A DNA stretch of 18,749 nt from Candidatus Mediterraneibacter gallistercoris. GTDB lineage: Bacteria; Bacillota_A; Clostridia; Lachnospirales; Lachnospiraceae. Below the pieces are notes generated by a model, which did no database searches, was not told the origin of the DNA, and saw only the letters and a program-made list of their open reading frames with translations. The stretch spans positions 1 to 18,749 of the forward strand of contig DWWI01000154.1 in NCBI GenBank assembly GCA_019119745.1. Direction: 5' to 3'. The first letter of the stretch is position 1, and every line of letters starts with the position of its first letter. Below, piece by piece: positions 7,389 to 15,512 of the stretch. Position numbers and translations under genes: made by a program.

Positions 7389-10235
7389 TTATTTTTTCTT
7401 TAGGATTGCCCCAATATACTTCCCGGTATATGATTTTTCATTCTCTGCAACTTCTTCCGGGGTGCCGCAGGCAATGACTGTACCTCCCTTATCTCCTCCC
7501 TCGGGTCCGATATCTATAATATAATCTGCGGTTTTTATTACATCAAGATTGTGTTCGATCACGATCACCGTGTTCCCGTCACAGGCAAGTCTGCGCAGGA
7601 TTTCGGTAAGTTTGTGCACATCAGCAAAGTGAAGCCCCGTCGTAGGTTCGTCCAGGATATATACCGTCTTTCCTGTACTCCTCTTGCTCAGTTCCGCCGC
7701 CAGTTTGATCCTCTGCGCCTCACCTCCGGACAGTTCAGTAGAAGGCTGTCCAAGACGAATATAGGACAATCCGACATCGTTGAGTGTTTCCATCTTTCTG
7801 CGTATGCTGGGCACATGTGCAAAGAATTCCACAGCCTCTTCAACCGTCATATTCAGGACATCGTAGATCGACTTGCCTTTATACTTTACTTCAAGGGTCT
7901 CGCGGTTATAACGTTTACCGCCGCACACCTCACACGGCACATAGACATCCGGGAGGAAATGCATCTCTATCTTGAGGATACCGTCTCCTGCACACGCCTC
8001 ACACCGTCCGCCTTTCACATTGAAGCTGAATCTGCCTTTTTTATATCCGCGTGCTTTTGCATCCGGTGTTGATGCAAACAGATCGCGGATCAGGTCAAAC
8101 ACTCCTGTATAAGTTGCCGGATTAGACCGCGGCGTGCGCCCGATAGGAGACTGATCGATATTTATCACCTTGTCCACCTGATCCAGGCCTTCTATTCTCT
8201 TGTGCTTTCCCGGTATCGTCCTCGCGCGGTTCAGGTCATGCGCAAGCCTTTTATAAAGGATCTCATTGACAAGAGAACTCTTTCCGGAACCTGAGACACC
8301 TGTCACACACGTCATTACTCCGAGAGGAAATGTGACATCAATGTTTTTCAGATTATTCTCCGATGCGCCTACCACCTTAAGAAATCCGGTCGGTTTCCTC
8401 CTCTCCTCCGGAATCGGGATCCGTATCTTTCCGCTCAGATATGCTCCTGTGACAGACTTTGGATTCTTCATGATCTCCTGAGCATTTCCCACTGCCACAA
8501 CTTCTCCGCCGTGTTCTCCCGCGCCCGGACCGATATCCACAATGTAGTCGGCTGCCAGCATGGTATCTTCATCATGTTCTACCACGATCAGCGTATTTCC
8601 GAGATCACGGAGATGTTTCAGTGTCGCCAGCAGTTTATCATTGTCCCGCTGATGCAGGCCGATGCTCGGTTCGTCCAGGATATAGGCAACTCCCACAAGA
8701 CCGGAACCGATCTGTGTAGCAAGGCGGATCCTCTGAGCTTCGCCGCCCGAAAGAGTTGCTGTCGCCCGGGCAAGAGTCAGATATTCCAATCCCACATCCA
8801 TAAGAAATTTGATCCTCGCCCGAATTTCCTTTAATATCTGTCCGCCGATCGTCATCTGGGTCTGTGTAAGCTGCAGTTCTTCAAGAAACTTCTGCAGTTT
8901 GTCAATAGACAGGGCAGTCAGCTCAGCAATATTTTTATCTCCCACCGTTACTGCCAGCGCTCCCGCTTTCAGGCGCTGTCCCTTACACGCGGAACATGGC
9001 GTGATGTTCATAAAAGTCTCATATTCCGCCTTCACCGCCTCGGACCCTGTCTCCCGATATCTTCGCTCCACATTTTTGATCAGCCCTTCGAAAGCCACAT
9101 CATAAACGCCTTCGCCTCTCTGACCTTTATAGAAAACTTTCACACTTTTCCCGTTGGTCCCGTAAATGATGACGTCATGGATCTTCTTCGGATATTTCTC
9201 AAATGGTGTATCCAGGTCAAATTTATATTCCCTGCTGAGAGCTTCCAGGATAGCATGGGTAAAACTGGACTTGTCTGTACATGACTGCCACCCCATAACT
9301 GTGATTGCTCCCTGATTGATAGACAGGGACGGATCCGGTATCATCAGTTCCTCCGCAAACTCCATCTTGTACCCGAGACCAAAGCACTCCGGACATGCCC
9401 CGAAAGGATTGTTGAACGAGAAACTCCTCGGCTCGATCTCATCAATACTGATTCCGCAGTCCGGACAGGCAAAACTCTGACTGAAGTTCATCGGTTCTCC
9501 GCCAATAATATCTACGATAAGAAGCCCCTCTGCCAGATGAAGAACGCTTTCCACCGAGTCTGTCAGCCTCTTCTCAATCCCGGGTTTTACTACAAGTCGG
9601 TCCACGATGATCTCGATATTATGCTTGATATTCTTATCCAGCGTAATTTCTTCAGAAAGCTCATACATATTTCCGTCTACACGCACACGGACATAGCCGC
9701 TTTTTTTCGCCCGGTCCAGTAATTTTGCGTGAGTTCCCTTCCGTCCTCTCACAACCGGAGCCAGTAACTGAATCTTCGTCCGTTCCGGGAGGGACATGAT
9801 CTGATCCACCATCTGATCCACTGTCTGTTTCCGGATCTCACGGCCACATTTCGGGCAGTGCGGAATCCCCACTCTTGCATAAAGAAGTCGAAAGTAGTCA
9901 CAAATCTCCGTCACGGTCCCCACAGTAGATCTCGGATTGTGATTTGTGGATTTCTGATCAATGGAGATTGCGGGCGACAGCCCTTCAATACTCTCCACAT
10001 CCGGTTTTTCCATCTGTCCCAGAAACTGCCGTGCATAGGAGGACAAGGACTCCATGTATCTTCTCTGCCCCTCCGCATAGATCGTATCGAAAGCAAGTGA
10101 AGATTTTCCCGATCCGCTCAGTCCCGTCAGTACGACAAGTTCATTTCTCGGTATATCAACGTCTATATTTTTAAGGTTATTCTCATTAGCCCCTCGTATC
10201 CTGATGTACTGCCGGGCGTCCATCTTTTTTCCCAT
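7389..10235 (-). CDS. uvrA: Excinuclease ABC subunit A (UvrA)
   Basis: Dimeric DNA-damage sensor of nucleotide excision repair that loads UvrB onto lesions. Two ABC ATPase modules are visible. The first has Walker [11 protein letters not shown] (Lys44), zinc-finger pair CPKCGREI, a second cysteine pair CPDC...CPEC, signature [19 protein letters not shown] and Walker [17 protein letters not shown]. The second has [10 protein letters not shown], the zinc motif [14 protein letters not shown], signature [19 protein letters not shown] and [15 protein letters not shown] start at ATG 10235 ([16 protein letters not shown], 948 aa), with AAAGGAT shortly upstream; the frame continues to 10289 but would overlap uvrB and lacks family similarity there. 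It follows uvrB after 40 bp with no terminator seen, so the two form an operon. Confidence 0.97.
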   Translation of the reverse strand: MGKKMDARQYIRIRGANENNLKNIDVDIPRNELVVLTGLSGSGKSSLAFDTIYAEGQRRYMESLSSYARQFLGQMEKPDVESIEGLSPAISIDQKSTNHNPRSTVGTVTEICDYFRLLYARVGIPHCPKCGREIRKQTVDQMVDQIMSLPERTKIQLLAPVVRGRKGTHAKLLDRAKKSGYVRVRVDGNMYELSEEITLDKNIKHNIEIIVDRLVVKPGIEKRLTDSVESVLHLAEGLLIVDIIGGEPMNFSQSFACPDCGISIDEIEPRSFSFNNPFGACPECFGLGYKMEFAEELMIPDPSLSINQGAITVMGWQSCTDKSSFTHAILEALSREYKFDLDTPFEKYPKKIHDVIIYGTNGKSVKVFYKGQRGEGVYDVAFEGLIKNVERRYRETGSEAVKAEYETFMNITPCSACKGQRLKAGALAVTVGDKNIAELTALSIDKLQKFLEELQLTQTQMTIGGQILKEIRARIKFLMDVGLEYLTLARATATLSGGEAQRIRLATQIGSGLVGVAYILDEPSIGLHQRDNDKLLATLKHLRDLGNTLIVVEHDEDTMLAADYIVDIGPGAGEHGGEVVAVGNAQEIMKNPKSVTGAYLSGKIRIPIPEERRKPTGFLKVVGASENNLKNIDVTFPLGVMTCVTGVSGSGKSSLVNEILYKRLAHDLNRARTIPGKHKRIEGLDQVDKVINIDQSPIGRTPRSNPATYTGVFDLIRDLFASTPDAKARGYKKGRFSFNVKGGRCEACAGDGILKIEMHFLPDVYVPCEVCGGKRYNRETLEVKYKGKSIYDVLNMTVEEAVEFFAHVPSIRRKMETLNDVGLSYIRLGQPSTELSGGEAQRIKLAAELSKRSTGKTVYILDEPTTGLHFADVHKLTEILRRLACDGNTVIVIEHNLDVIKTADYIIDIGPEGGDKGGTVIACGTPEEVAENEKSYTGKYIGAILKKK

Positions 10236-10275
10236 TGTGTATCCTTTCTTATATCTCAAAACATCCGACTCGATT

Positions 10276-12261
10276 TCAGTCCATCTCATTGAGCATCTTT
10301 TTCAGATCAATAAGCTTGTCACGAAGCTCTGCCGCGGCCTCGAAATTCAGTTCCGCTGCAGCCTTCTTCATCTGCTTTGTCAGATCCGCGATCAGTTTCT
10401 CCAGTTCCTTTCTGCTCATGGACTCCGGATCTTTCTCCATCCGTATCTCCTCGGCCGCAACTTTCTTCGAAATACTGATCAGGTCACGGACCGACTTCTG
10501 TATCGTCTGAGGCGTGATGCCGTGTTCTTCATTGTATTTCATCTGTATCTCGCGGCGGCGCTTCGTCTCATCAATCGCCATCTGCATGGATTCCGTTATG
10601 GTATCTGCATACATGATGACATGCCCCTCTGCATTTCTTGCCGCACGCCCGATAGTCTGGATCAGAGAGGTCTCTGAACGCAGAAATCCTTCCTTATCCG
10701 CATCGAGAATCGCCACAAGAGTGATCTCCGGAATATCCAGGCCTTCCCTGAGGAGGTTAATCCCGACAAGAACATCAAACACATCCAGACGCATATCGCG
10801 GATGATCTCCGTTCTTTCCAGTGTATCCACATCGGAGTGAAGATATTTCACACGGATTCCCACTTCACGCATATAATCCGTAAGGTCCTCTGCCATACGT
10901 TTTGTCAGTGTCGTGACAAGTACTTTGTTTTTCTTAGATACTTCTTTATTGATCTCGCCGATCAGATCATCGATCTGCCCCTCCACAGGCCGCACCGTCA
11001 CCTCCGGATCGAGCAGTCCCGTCGGACGGATCACCTGCTCTGCCCGCAACAGTTCATGCTCTTCCTCATACGGTCCCGGCGTGGCGGAGACGAACAGAAC
11101 CTGATTTATCTTACTCTCAAATTCTTCAAAATTCAAGGGGCGGTTGTCCTTTGCAGAGGGCAGCCGGAACCCATAATCCACCAGTGTCGTTTTCCTGGAC
11201 TGGTCTCCATGATACATGCCTCCGATCTGAGGGATCGTCTTGTGGGACTCATCAATCATCATGATAAAGTCATCCGGAAAATAATCGATCAATGTATACG
11301 GCGGCTGTCCGGGCGCAAGTCCGGCCAGATGCCGGGAATAATTTTCAATCCCCGAACAGAACCCCGTCTCCTTGAGCATTTCAATATCAAAGTTTGTCCT
11401 CTCCGCAATCCGCTGCGCTTCCAGCAGCTTATCCTGCCGCTTGAACTCTTTTACCCGTTCTTCCAGTTCTTCCTCTATATCATTTACCGCTCTCTTTATG
11501 TTCTCTTTATCCACAACATAGTGGGACGCCGGGAAAATTGCCACATGTTTCAGTTCATCTTTTATCTCTCCTGTCAGGATGTCAATCTCCGTGATCCGGT
11601 CCACCTCATCTCCGAAAAACTCGATCCGTATTGCCGTCTCACTCTCATATGCAGGTATGATTTCCAGAACATCGCCCCGCACGCGGAAAGTTCCGCGGTG
11701 AAAATCCATATCATTTCGGTCATACTGGATCTCGATCAGTTTCGCCATGACCTCATCCCTGTCTTTTATCATTCCCGGGCGCAGGGAGATCACCATGTTC
11801 TGATAATCTACCGGGTTGCCCAGACCGTAGATGCAGGATACACTGGCGACAATGATCACGTCCCGCCGTTCCGTCAGGGCCATGGTGGCGGAGAGACGAA
11901 GTTTGTCTATCTCTTCGTTGATAGCAGAATCCTTGGCGATATACGTATCAGAGGAAGGCACGTAAGCCTCCGGCTGATAGTAATCGTAGTAACTGACGAA
12001 ATACTCCACGGCGTTGTTCGGGAAGAACTCTTTGAGTTCACCATACAACTGCGCTGCGAGTGTCTTATTATGGGCAATGACCAATGTAGGCTTGTTCAAC
12101 TGCTCTATCACATTTGCCATCGTAAATGTCTTTCCAGATCCCGTAACCCCTAGTAACGTCTGGCATTGATTGCCTTCACGGAATCCTTTCACAAGCGCTT
12201 CAATCGCCTGTGGCTGATCGCCCATCGGTTCATATCCTGATACTAATTGAAATTTATCCAC
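10276..12261 (-). CDS. uvrB: Excinuclease ABC subunit B (UvrB)
   Basis: Damage-verifying helicase-like subunit that receives the lesion from UvrA and recruits UvrC. Motifs: Walker [16 protein letters not shown] (about 39-53), the damage-binding beta-hairpin region [19 protein letters not shown] with [13 protein letters not shown], motif [11 protein letters not shown], the [10 protein letters not shown] segment, motif [15 protein letters not shown], motif [14 protein letters not shown], and a C-terminal UVR domain ([16 protein letters not shown]...AAELRDKL) that contacts UvrC. Length 661 aa is typical. The start is GTG at 12261, with GGAGG eight bases upstream. The gene has an unusually long AT-rich upstream region with a LexA/DinR-like site, in keeping with SOS control of uvrBA in Firmicutes. 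Confidence 0.97.
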   Translation of the reverse strand: MDKFQLVSGYEPMGDQPQAIEALVKGFREGNQCQTLLGVTGSGKTFTMANVIEQLNKPTLVIAHNKTLAAQLYGELKEFFPNNAVEYFVSYYDYYQPEAYVPSSDTYIAKDSAINEEIDKLRLSATMALTERRDVIIVASVSCIYGLGNPVDYQNMVISLRPGMIKDRDEVMAKLIEIQYDRNDMDFHRGTFRVRGDVLEIIPAYESETAIRIEFFGDEVDRITEIDILTGEIKDELKHVAIFPASHYVVDKENIKRAVNDIEEELEERVKEFKRQDKLLEAQRIAERTNFDIEMLKETGFCSGIENYSRHLAGLAPGQPPYTLIDYFPDDFIMMIDESHKTIPQIGGMYHGDQSRKTTLVDYGFRLPSAKDNRPLNFEEFESKINQVLFVSATPGPYEEEHELLRAEQVIRPTGLLDPEVTVRPVEGQIDDLIGEINKEVSKKNKVLVTTLTKRMAEDLTDYMREVGIRVKYLHSDVDTLERTEIIRDMRLDVFDVLVGINLLREGLDIPEITLVAILDADKEGFLRSETSLIQTIGRAARNAEGHVIMYADTITESMQMAIDETKRRREIQMKYNEEHGITPQTIQKSVRDLISISKKVAAEEIRMEKDPESMSRKELEKLIADLTKQMKKAAAELNFEAAAELRDKLIDLKKMLNEMD

Positions 12262-12297
12262 TGAAAATTCCTCCTACTATTTACACTATCAGCCACA

Positions 12298-12384
12298 AAA
12301 TTCGTGTAAATCAGGGCAAAAAAAATATTTAATTTGCCTCAAAATCCATAAAAATGACCTCAAAAGCTATAATTACACGAATTT
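12298..12384 (-). promoter_or_regulatory. 12-bp inverted repeat with internal direct repeats in the uvrB leader
   Basis: AAATTCGTGTAA (12298-12309) is the exact reverse complement of TTACACGAATTT (12373-12384), with 63 bases between them. Inside lies an 8-bp direct repeat, CCTCAAAA at 12337-12344 and 12358-12365, spaced 21 bases apart (two helical turns). The block ends 37 bases before the uvrB GTG. It could be a long-range leader RNA stem, a pair of binding sites, or a roughly 90-bp miniature element with terminal inverted repeats. Confidence 0.45.
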
Positions 12385-12409
12385 GGTCACCCAGCGCAGA
12401 TTTTCCTAC

Positions 12410-12440
12410 ACTATAGCATCAATCATCACAGTCCGCACAA
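12410..12440 (-). promoter_or_regulatory. Candidate proximal promoter of uvrBA
   Basis: On the minus strand TATAGT (12410-12415) is preceded by TG in the extended -10 form (TGCTATAGT). A weak -35, TTGTGC, lies at 12435-12440 with a 19-base spacer. A transcript from here would have a leader of roughly 140 bases including the inverted repeat. Confidence 0.35.
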
Positions 12441-12539
12441 TTTCGTATTTTTTGCTATATTTTAACATACCTTGAAAAACTCTCTTTCATAAGTATAGCC
12501 CCAAAAAGAATGATAAATATACGCACTTTTTCAGACTCT

Positions 12540-12568
12540 AATATACTACACTTATTATCCCTGCGCAA
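12540..12568 (-). promoter_or_regulatory. Candidate distal promoter upstream of uvrBA
   Basis: TTGCGC (12563-12568, -35) and TATATT (12540-12545, -10) on the minus strand are separated by exactly 17 bases. A LexA/DinR-like site lies 7 bases further upstream. The distance to uvrB (about 275 bases) is long, so this may instead have served a lost gene. Confidence 0.35.
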
Positions 12569-12575
12569 CATTTTT

Positions 12576-12589
12576 CGAATACACGTTCT
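12576..12589. promoter_or_regulatory. LexA/DinR-like SOS box
   Basis: CGAATACACGTTCT matches 12 of the 14 positions of the Gram-positive DinR/LexA consensus CGAACRNRYGTTYG; the reverse complement AGAACGTGTATTCG also matches 12 of 14. It lies next to a promoter-like sequence and upstream of uvrBA, a classic SOS operon in Firmicutes. A chance match in AT-rich DNA is possible, and the distance of 315 bases from uvrB weakens the case. Confidence 0.4.
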
Positions 12590-12648
12590 GTTATTTTATC
12601 AGACATTTTATGGTATACGATTTTGTATTGATATTCTCGTACAATTGT

Positions 12649-12687
12649 TTAGCTGCCAGATGCTTCTTTTAGCTGAATTAAACTCAT
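12649..12687 (-). other. 12-codon mini-ORF with a strong ribosome-binding site
   Basis: An ATG at 12687 preceded by GGAGGAGG at good spacing opens the peptide MSLIQLKEASGS before TAA. The same frame then stays open for a further 36 codons (TIVREYQYKIVYHK...), so this may be the start of a decayed gene with an in-frame stop rather than a leader peptide. No family recognised. Confidence 0.25.
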
Positions 12688-12735
12688 CCCATCCTCCTCC
12701 GATTTTCTGATTCAAAACAGAAATGATTTATGGAT

Positions 12736-12852
12736 CTATCCCAGTTCCTTTCCTATTGCACCAAAGGAGGCATTCATCTCTCTTTTCAGTGCAGTAAGCT
12801 GATTAATTGTCGCAGGATAATCTGTCCTCTTCCTATTTTTTCGATATCTTTT
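12736..12852 (-). pseudogene. C-terminal coding scrap of an unidentified gene
   Basis: Thirty-eight codons ending in TAG at 12738-12736 read KRYRKNRKRTDYPATINQ and then LTALKREMNASFGAIGKELG. The composition looks like a real basic, helical protein terminus rather than random AT-rich DNA. Upstream in the same frame there is a TAG and then several further stops, so no intact gene remains. It may belong to a mobile-element protein given its neighbours, but I cannot name it. Confidence 0.3.
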
Positions 12853-12951
12853 CTATTGGTAACCCTCAGATGCTGAATTTAGTCTTACTCTCTTCTTCTA
12901 TATCCTTTATCATTCTTAGTACCTTCTATCAGCAGTAGAAAAGAGGTACTT

Positions 12952-13066
12952 ATGTGTAAATCAATCCCCGGAACCCAAAAACATATGACAATGGATCAAC
13001 GTATCATGATTGAAAAGGGCTTAGATCAGAGTAGTTCCCTTCGCAGTATTGCTCTACAGTTACCAA
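12952..13066 (+). pseudogene. Truncated N-terminus of an IS30-family-like transposase
   Basis: From the ATG at 12952 the frame reads MCKSIPGTQKHMTMDQRIMI, then EKGLDQSSSLRSIALQLPN. The phrase KHMTMDQRIMIEKGL...LRSIALQL resembles the helix-turn-helix at the start of IS30-type transposases (pattern KHLTxxxRxxIExxLxxxxSxxxIAxxLGKDPTTISKEI). Right where GKDPTTIS is expected the similarity stops and unrelated sequence begins, although the frame stays open to 13182. The DDE catalytic domain is absent, so the element is dead. The family call rests on a short motif. Confidence 0.5.
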
Positions 13067-13240
13067 ACATATTTTTCCAGCATTATAAGGTCCATATCTT
13101 CCTACTGTCTTCAAAATATGATATTTGTCTTCTGTATAAATATCAGATGCAAATTTCTTGTTTCTCATATTTGCATTCATAGATAGTGCGACTTGCCCTT
13201 CAAATATAGAAAAATATTTTGCTCCTATTTCTATAATCAT
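13067..13240 (-). pseudogene. Orphan 5' end of an unidentified gene
   Basis: A minus-strand frame opens at ATG 13240 (MIIEIGAKYFSIFEGQVALS) and continues with the protein-like segment TEDKYHILKTVGRYGPYNAG. It then runs antisense into the transposase scrap and stops at 13004. GGAGG abuts the ATG with no spacer, which is poor for initiation. The junction near 13066, where the transposase similarity also ends, suggests a gene whose 5' end survived an insertion or deletion. No family recognised. Confidence 0.3.
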
Positions 13241-13300
13241 CCTCCAATCTGATTATTATTACAAAAATTTTTACACAAAATATTATCCTTACATAAAAAT

Positions 13301-13338
13301 GAACCGATTCCGATAAGAAAAATTATCGAAACCGGCTC
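13301..13338 (-). terminator. Intrinsic terminator of the amylase gene
   Basis: On the minus strand GAGCCGGTTTCGATAA (13338-13323) pairs with TTATCGGAATCGGTTC (13316-13301), using a few G-U or mismatched positions and a 6-base loop. It is followed by ATTTTTATG. It begins 15 bases after the amylase stop codon. The stem is long and the T-run short but convincing. Confidence 0.75.
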
Positions 13339-13353
13339 TATTCTACTTACATA

Positions 13354-15345
13354 TTACCAGTTAATTGAAATCTGCCCTACGCCCGATGCTGGTACAGTAT
13401 ACGTTCGATTTCCCCCATCCTGCCAGGTCACATTTCCACTTTCGTCCTTCTTGATTGCTTTAAATTCAATGTTACTGCCCGCCGGCAAATACGCTGTCAG
13501 CGTCCAAGTCGGGTAATCTGGACACTCAGCCGGACCAACCGCCTTTTCGGGATCCCAATTTCCAAGTTCATCACAATTCCCTGTAATATACACATTTTCA
13601 CCCCAGTTTGTTGTCGCATTATTTACAGTAAAAGTAACCGGAACCAACGGATCTGCGTCTTCATCAACCGCATAAATCTTCGAGCTGTTCCCTGTTAAAG
13701 AAATTGTGATCTTATTATCAGAAGATACTGTAATTTTGTCATTTGGATTAAATACATTCACCAGCGTGGTCCCCGGCGTAATGGAGCTCTCCGCACGTAT
13801 CGACATCGTTGTAGTTTCAGTTCCTTCAGCATTATGGAATGCACAGATCAGTTCCTGTCCTTCATTTTCTCCAGAATCTACTCTCCTTGAAAAAGCGTAA
13901 GTATGCATGGAGGTCCACATTTCCCTCTGTGTTCCATTTGCCAAAGCCTCATATTGGCTACGAAGCCCATTCAGATCAGCAATGAGCTGATAGGTATCTG
14001 TAGAGGTATCAAAATAGTCTTTCGTCACATTACCATTTGCATCTTTCGTCTGCATAGACCAACGATTCCATGTATCCGCAATCCCACTTATTGTTTGTCC
14101 ATTTGCATTTCCCCTATTCTGCTCAGTCCCCTGGAATACTACTGGGATTCCTCTTGCCGTGTAGATAAAGGTCAGAGCATTATGCAGTTTATCCACATCA
14201 CCGCCTGCTTCGGTCAGGAATCTGTTGCGGTCGTGATTATCTATAAAAGTCACCATATCATTTAAATGATCCCCATACATCCAGTCCTGATCAAAAACTG
14301 CCTGAATCGAAAGCTCGGAAGTGTTATTAAAATTCTGACCATATGCAAAGTCATTTACGATTGCCTGAAACAGCGGGAAATCTAACATCCCAGTTTCAGC
14401 ATTATCTCCCACCCAATCTTTGACAAAGCTTACATCCATATCAAAGTTCTCGCCAAATGTTGCAACTCCTAAATACTCCTGCAATTCATGAATATCAGAC
14501 GGTTTCATACATTTCGCTGCATCAACCCTTGCTGCATCAGCTCCTGTGTATGTAAACCAGTCTTTAATTGAGTCATAAATTGCATTTTTAGCAGCCTCAT
14601 TATCCAGATCAATATCATCCAGTCCGCCTAGATCATGATCTTCCAACATCTGCGTACTCTCTGCCGTGTGTGGATGCTCTAAATCCCAATTAATATCTCC
14701 CAGATTATGATACCACTGCACGTTATTAAATGGAGCAACCGGCTGAAGCTGAGTGCCGTCTTTTAACCCAGAGGAATCTGTAAGGTAATGTGCATCACTC
14801 CCTGTTCCCTGAAGATAGTCTCCCACATGATTCGGAACAACATCTATAATCACTTTTATTCCGTTCTCATGGCAAGTATCTACTAACTCCTTTAAAATCT
14901 CCTTGCTTTCCTGGGGATCCTCTGCTCCAAAATAGCGATTAGCGCGATTCGGATCATAGACATTATACCCATGATAAGCCGTGGGCCATTGTGTACCGTT
15001 CGCATCTGGGATTCCCCACAACTGAGGATCGGATACTGGGGAAATCCAGATTGCCGTATATCCCATTCCTTTAATATAGGGAATCTTATCTATTATCCCC
15101 TGCCAGTCACCGCCATGCATATATCGGAAATCGTCCTGCGTATTCTCTGTATAACGAAAGGCCTCTCCTGTTGCATTGTTTGTGGGATCTCCATCATAAA
15201 ACCGGTCTACCATTATCTGATAAATAAATTCCCCACGCAGACTAGTCGCTGCCGAAGCAGGAATTGCTGGCAAAATCGTAAAAATCAGCACCATACAAAG
15301 AAACATGCTAATTAGGTTAGCAATCCTTTTGTATATCTTTTTCAT
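13354..15345 (-). CDS. Secreted GH13 alpha-amylase/CGTase-like enzyme with CBM20 domain
   Basis: Extracellular starch-degrading enzyme acting on alpha-1,4-glucans. A signal peptide (basic KKIYKRI, hydrophobic core, cleavage likely after ASA at 30-32) precedes a GH13 catalytic domain with QIMVDRFYDGDPTNN, the calcium/ring motif YHGYNVYDPNR, region I DVVPNH (168-173), region II ARVDAAK with nucleophile Asp275, region III FGEN with acid/base Glu299, and region IV FIDNHD with Asp372. A beta-sandwich C domain covers about 470-562. A CBM20-type starch-binding domain ends the protein (about 568-663: VTFTVNNATTNWGENVYITG, GNWDPEKAVG, TYTVPASGVG). The family resembles CGTases and maltogenic amylases, but the IPT-like D domain usual in CGTases is missing. 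No LPXTG or S-layer anchor is present, so it is probably released or held by starch. It diverges from the LacI-family regulator and has its own terminator. Confidence 0.93.
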   Translation of the reverse strand: MKKIYKRIANLISMFLCMVLIFTILPAIPASAATSLRGEFIYQIMVDRFYDGDPTNNATGEAFRYTENTQDDFRYMHGGDWQGIIDKIPYIKGMGYTAIWISPVSDPQLWGIPDANGTQWPTAYHGYNVYDPNRANRYFGAEDPQESKEILKELVDTCHENGIKVIIDVVPNHVGDYLQGTGSDAHYLTDSSGLKDGTQLQPVAPFNNVQWYHNLGDINWDLEHPHTAESTQMLEDHDLGGLDDIDLDNEAAKNAIYDSIKDWFTYTGADAARVDAAKCMKPSDIHELQEYLGVATFGENFDMDVSFVKDWVGDNAETGMLDFPLFQAIVNDFAYGQNFNNTSELSIQAVFDQDWMYGDHLNDMVTFIDNHDRNRFLTEAGGDVDKLHNALTFIYTARGIPVVFQGTEQNRGNANGQTISGIADTWNRWSMQTKDANGNVTKDYFDTSTDTYQLIADLNGLRSQYEALANGTQREMWTSMHTYAFSRRVDSGENEGQELICAFHNAEGTETTTMSIRAESSITPGTTLVNVFNPNDKITVSSDNKITISLTGNSSKIYAVDEDADPLVPVTFTVNNATTNWGENVYITGNCDELGNWDPEKAVGPAECPDYPTWTLTAYLPAGSNIEFKAIKKDESGNVTWQDGGNRTYTVPASGVGQISINW

Positions 15346-15387
15346 ACATTCACCCCTTTTAGAGAAAATATTTTTCTTGTTTCTAAG

Positions 15388-15403
15388 AAAATACCGGTAT
15401 TTT
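15388..15403. promoter_or_regulatory. 16-bp palindromic operator at the amylase start site
   Basis: AAAATACCGGTATTTT is a perfect palindrome with a central CG, the symmetry used by LacI-family repressors. It lies immediately downstream of the extended -10 of the amylase promoter (15411-15416), covering the expected transcription start, so a bound repressor would block initiation. The neighbouring LacI-family protein is the natural candidate to bind it. Confidence 0.6.
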
Positions 15404-15410
15404 TATAGCA

Positions 15411-15418
15411 ATTATACC
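15411..15418 (-). promoter_or_regulatory. Extended -10 promoter of the amylase gene
   Basis: On the minus strand TGGTATAAT gives a perfect TATAAT -10 (15411-15416) with the TG extension. No good -35 lies at 16-18 bases, which extended -10 promoters tolerate. A second TATAAT at 15434-15439 with a poor -35 is an alternative start. The amylase ATG has a purine-rich GGGGTGA upstream as ribosome-binding site. Confidence 0.5.
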
Positions 15419-15458
15419 AATTAGATCTCTAAAATTATATATTTTTCAGACATTCTGC

Positions 15459-15485
15459 TTGAAAAAATCAGGTAAACGTTATACC
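15459..15485 (+). promoter_or_regulatory. Operator overlapping the lacI-type regulator promoter
   Basis: GGTAAACGTTATACC (15471-15485) is an imperfect palindrome around a central CG, as for LacI-family or CcpA (cre) sites; against the cre consensus it has several mismatches on one side. It sits between a possible -35 TTGAAA (15459-15464) and the regulator's start codon, suggesting autoregulation or catabolite control. Its half-sites are arranged differently from those of the site at 15388-15403. Confidence 0.5.
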
Positions 15486-15512
15486 ATTAACCCATAAGGA
15501 AGGGGTGTGATT

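Larger units (their letters stand above)
12262..13353. other. Gene-poor 1.1-kb AT-rich region between uvrB and the amylase gene
   Basis: No intact gene could be supported here. From left to right it holds the uvrB leader with an inverted repeat and candidate promoters (12294-12568), a LexA-like site (12576-12589), a mini-ORF (12649-12687), a minus-strand coding scrap (12736-12852), a plus-strand IS30-like transposase scrap (12952-13066), a minus-strand orphan ORF 5' end (13067-13240) and the amylase terminator (13301-13338). The pattern of short coding remnants on both strands suggests an insertion site that has decayed. Confidence 0.6.

Noticed and set aside
7551..8834. Several plus-strand ORFs antisense to uvrA
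   Set aside because: They lie opposite conserved ABC and zinc motifs of uvrA and read as low-quality mirrored sequence.
10236..10289. Upstream extension of uvrA to 10289
   Set aside because: It would overlap uvrB and adds residues unlike any UvrA start; ATG 10235 has a suitable ribosome-binding site.
10837..12153. Long plus-strand ORF (438 codons) antisense to uvrB
   Set aside because: It mirrors the strongly conserved uvrB frame, its residue composition is rich in His, Cys and Ile as expected of a shadow frame, and it lacks a ribosome-binding site or any recognisable domain.
12510..12710. Plus-strand 66-codon ORF in the AT-rich region
   Set aside because: It has no ribosome-binding site, is composed of AT-rich hydrophobic codons, and is better explained as the complement of leader and remnant sequence.
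13070..13182. Remainder of the plus-strand ORF after the transposase-like start
   Set aside because: Similarity to IS30-type transposases stops at about 13066, and the rest looks like the reverse of another fragment.
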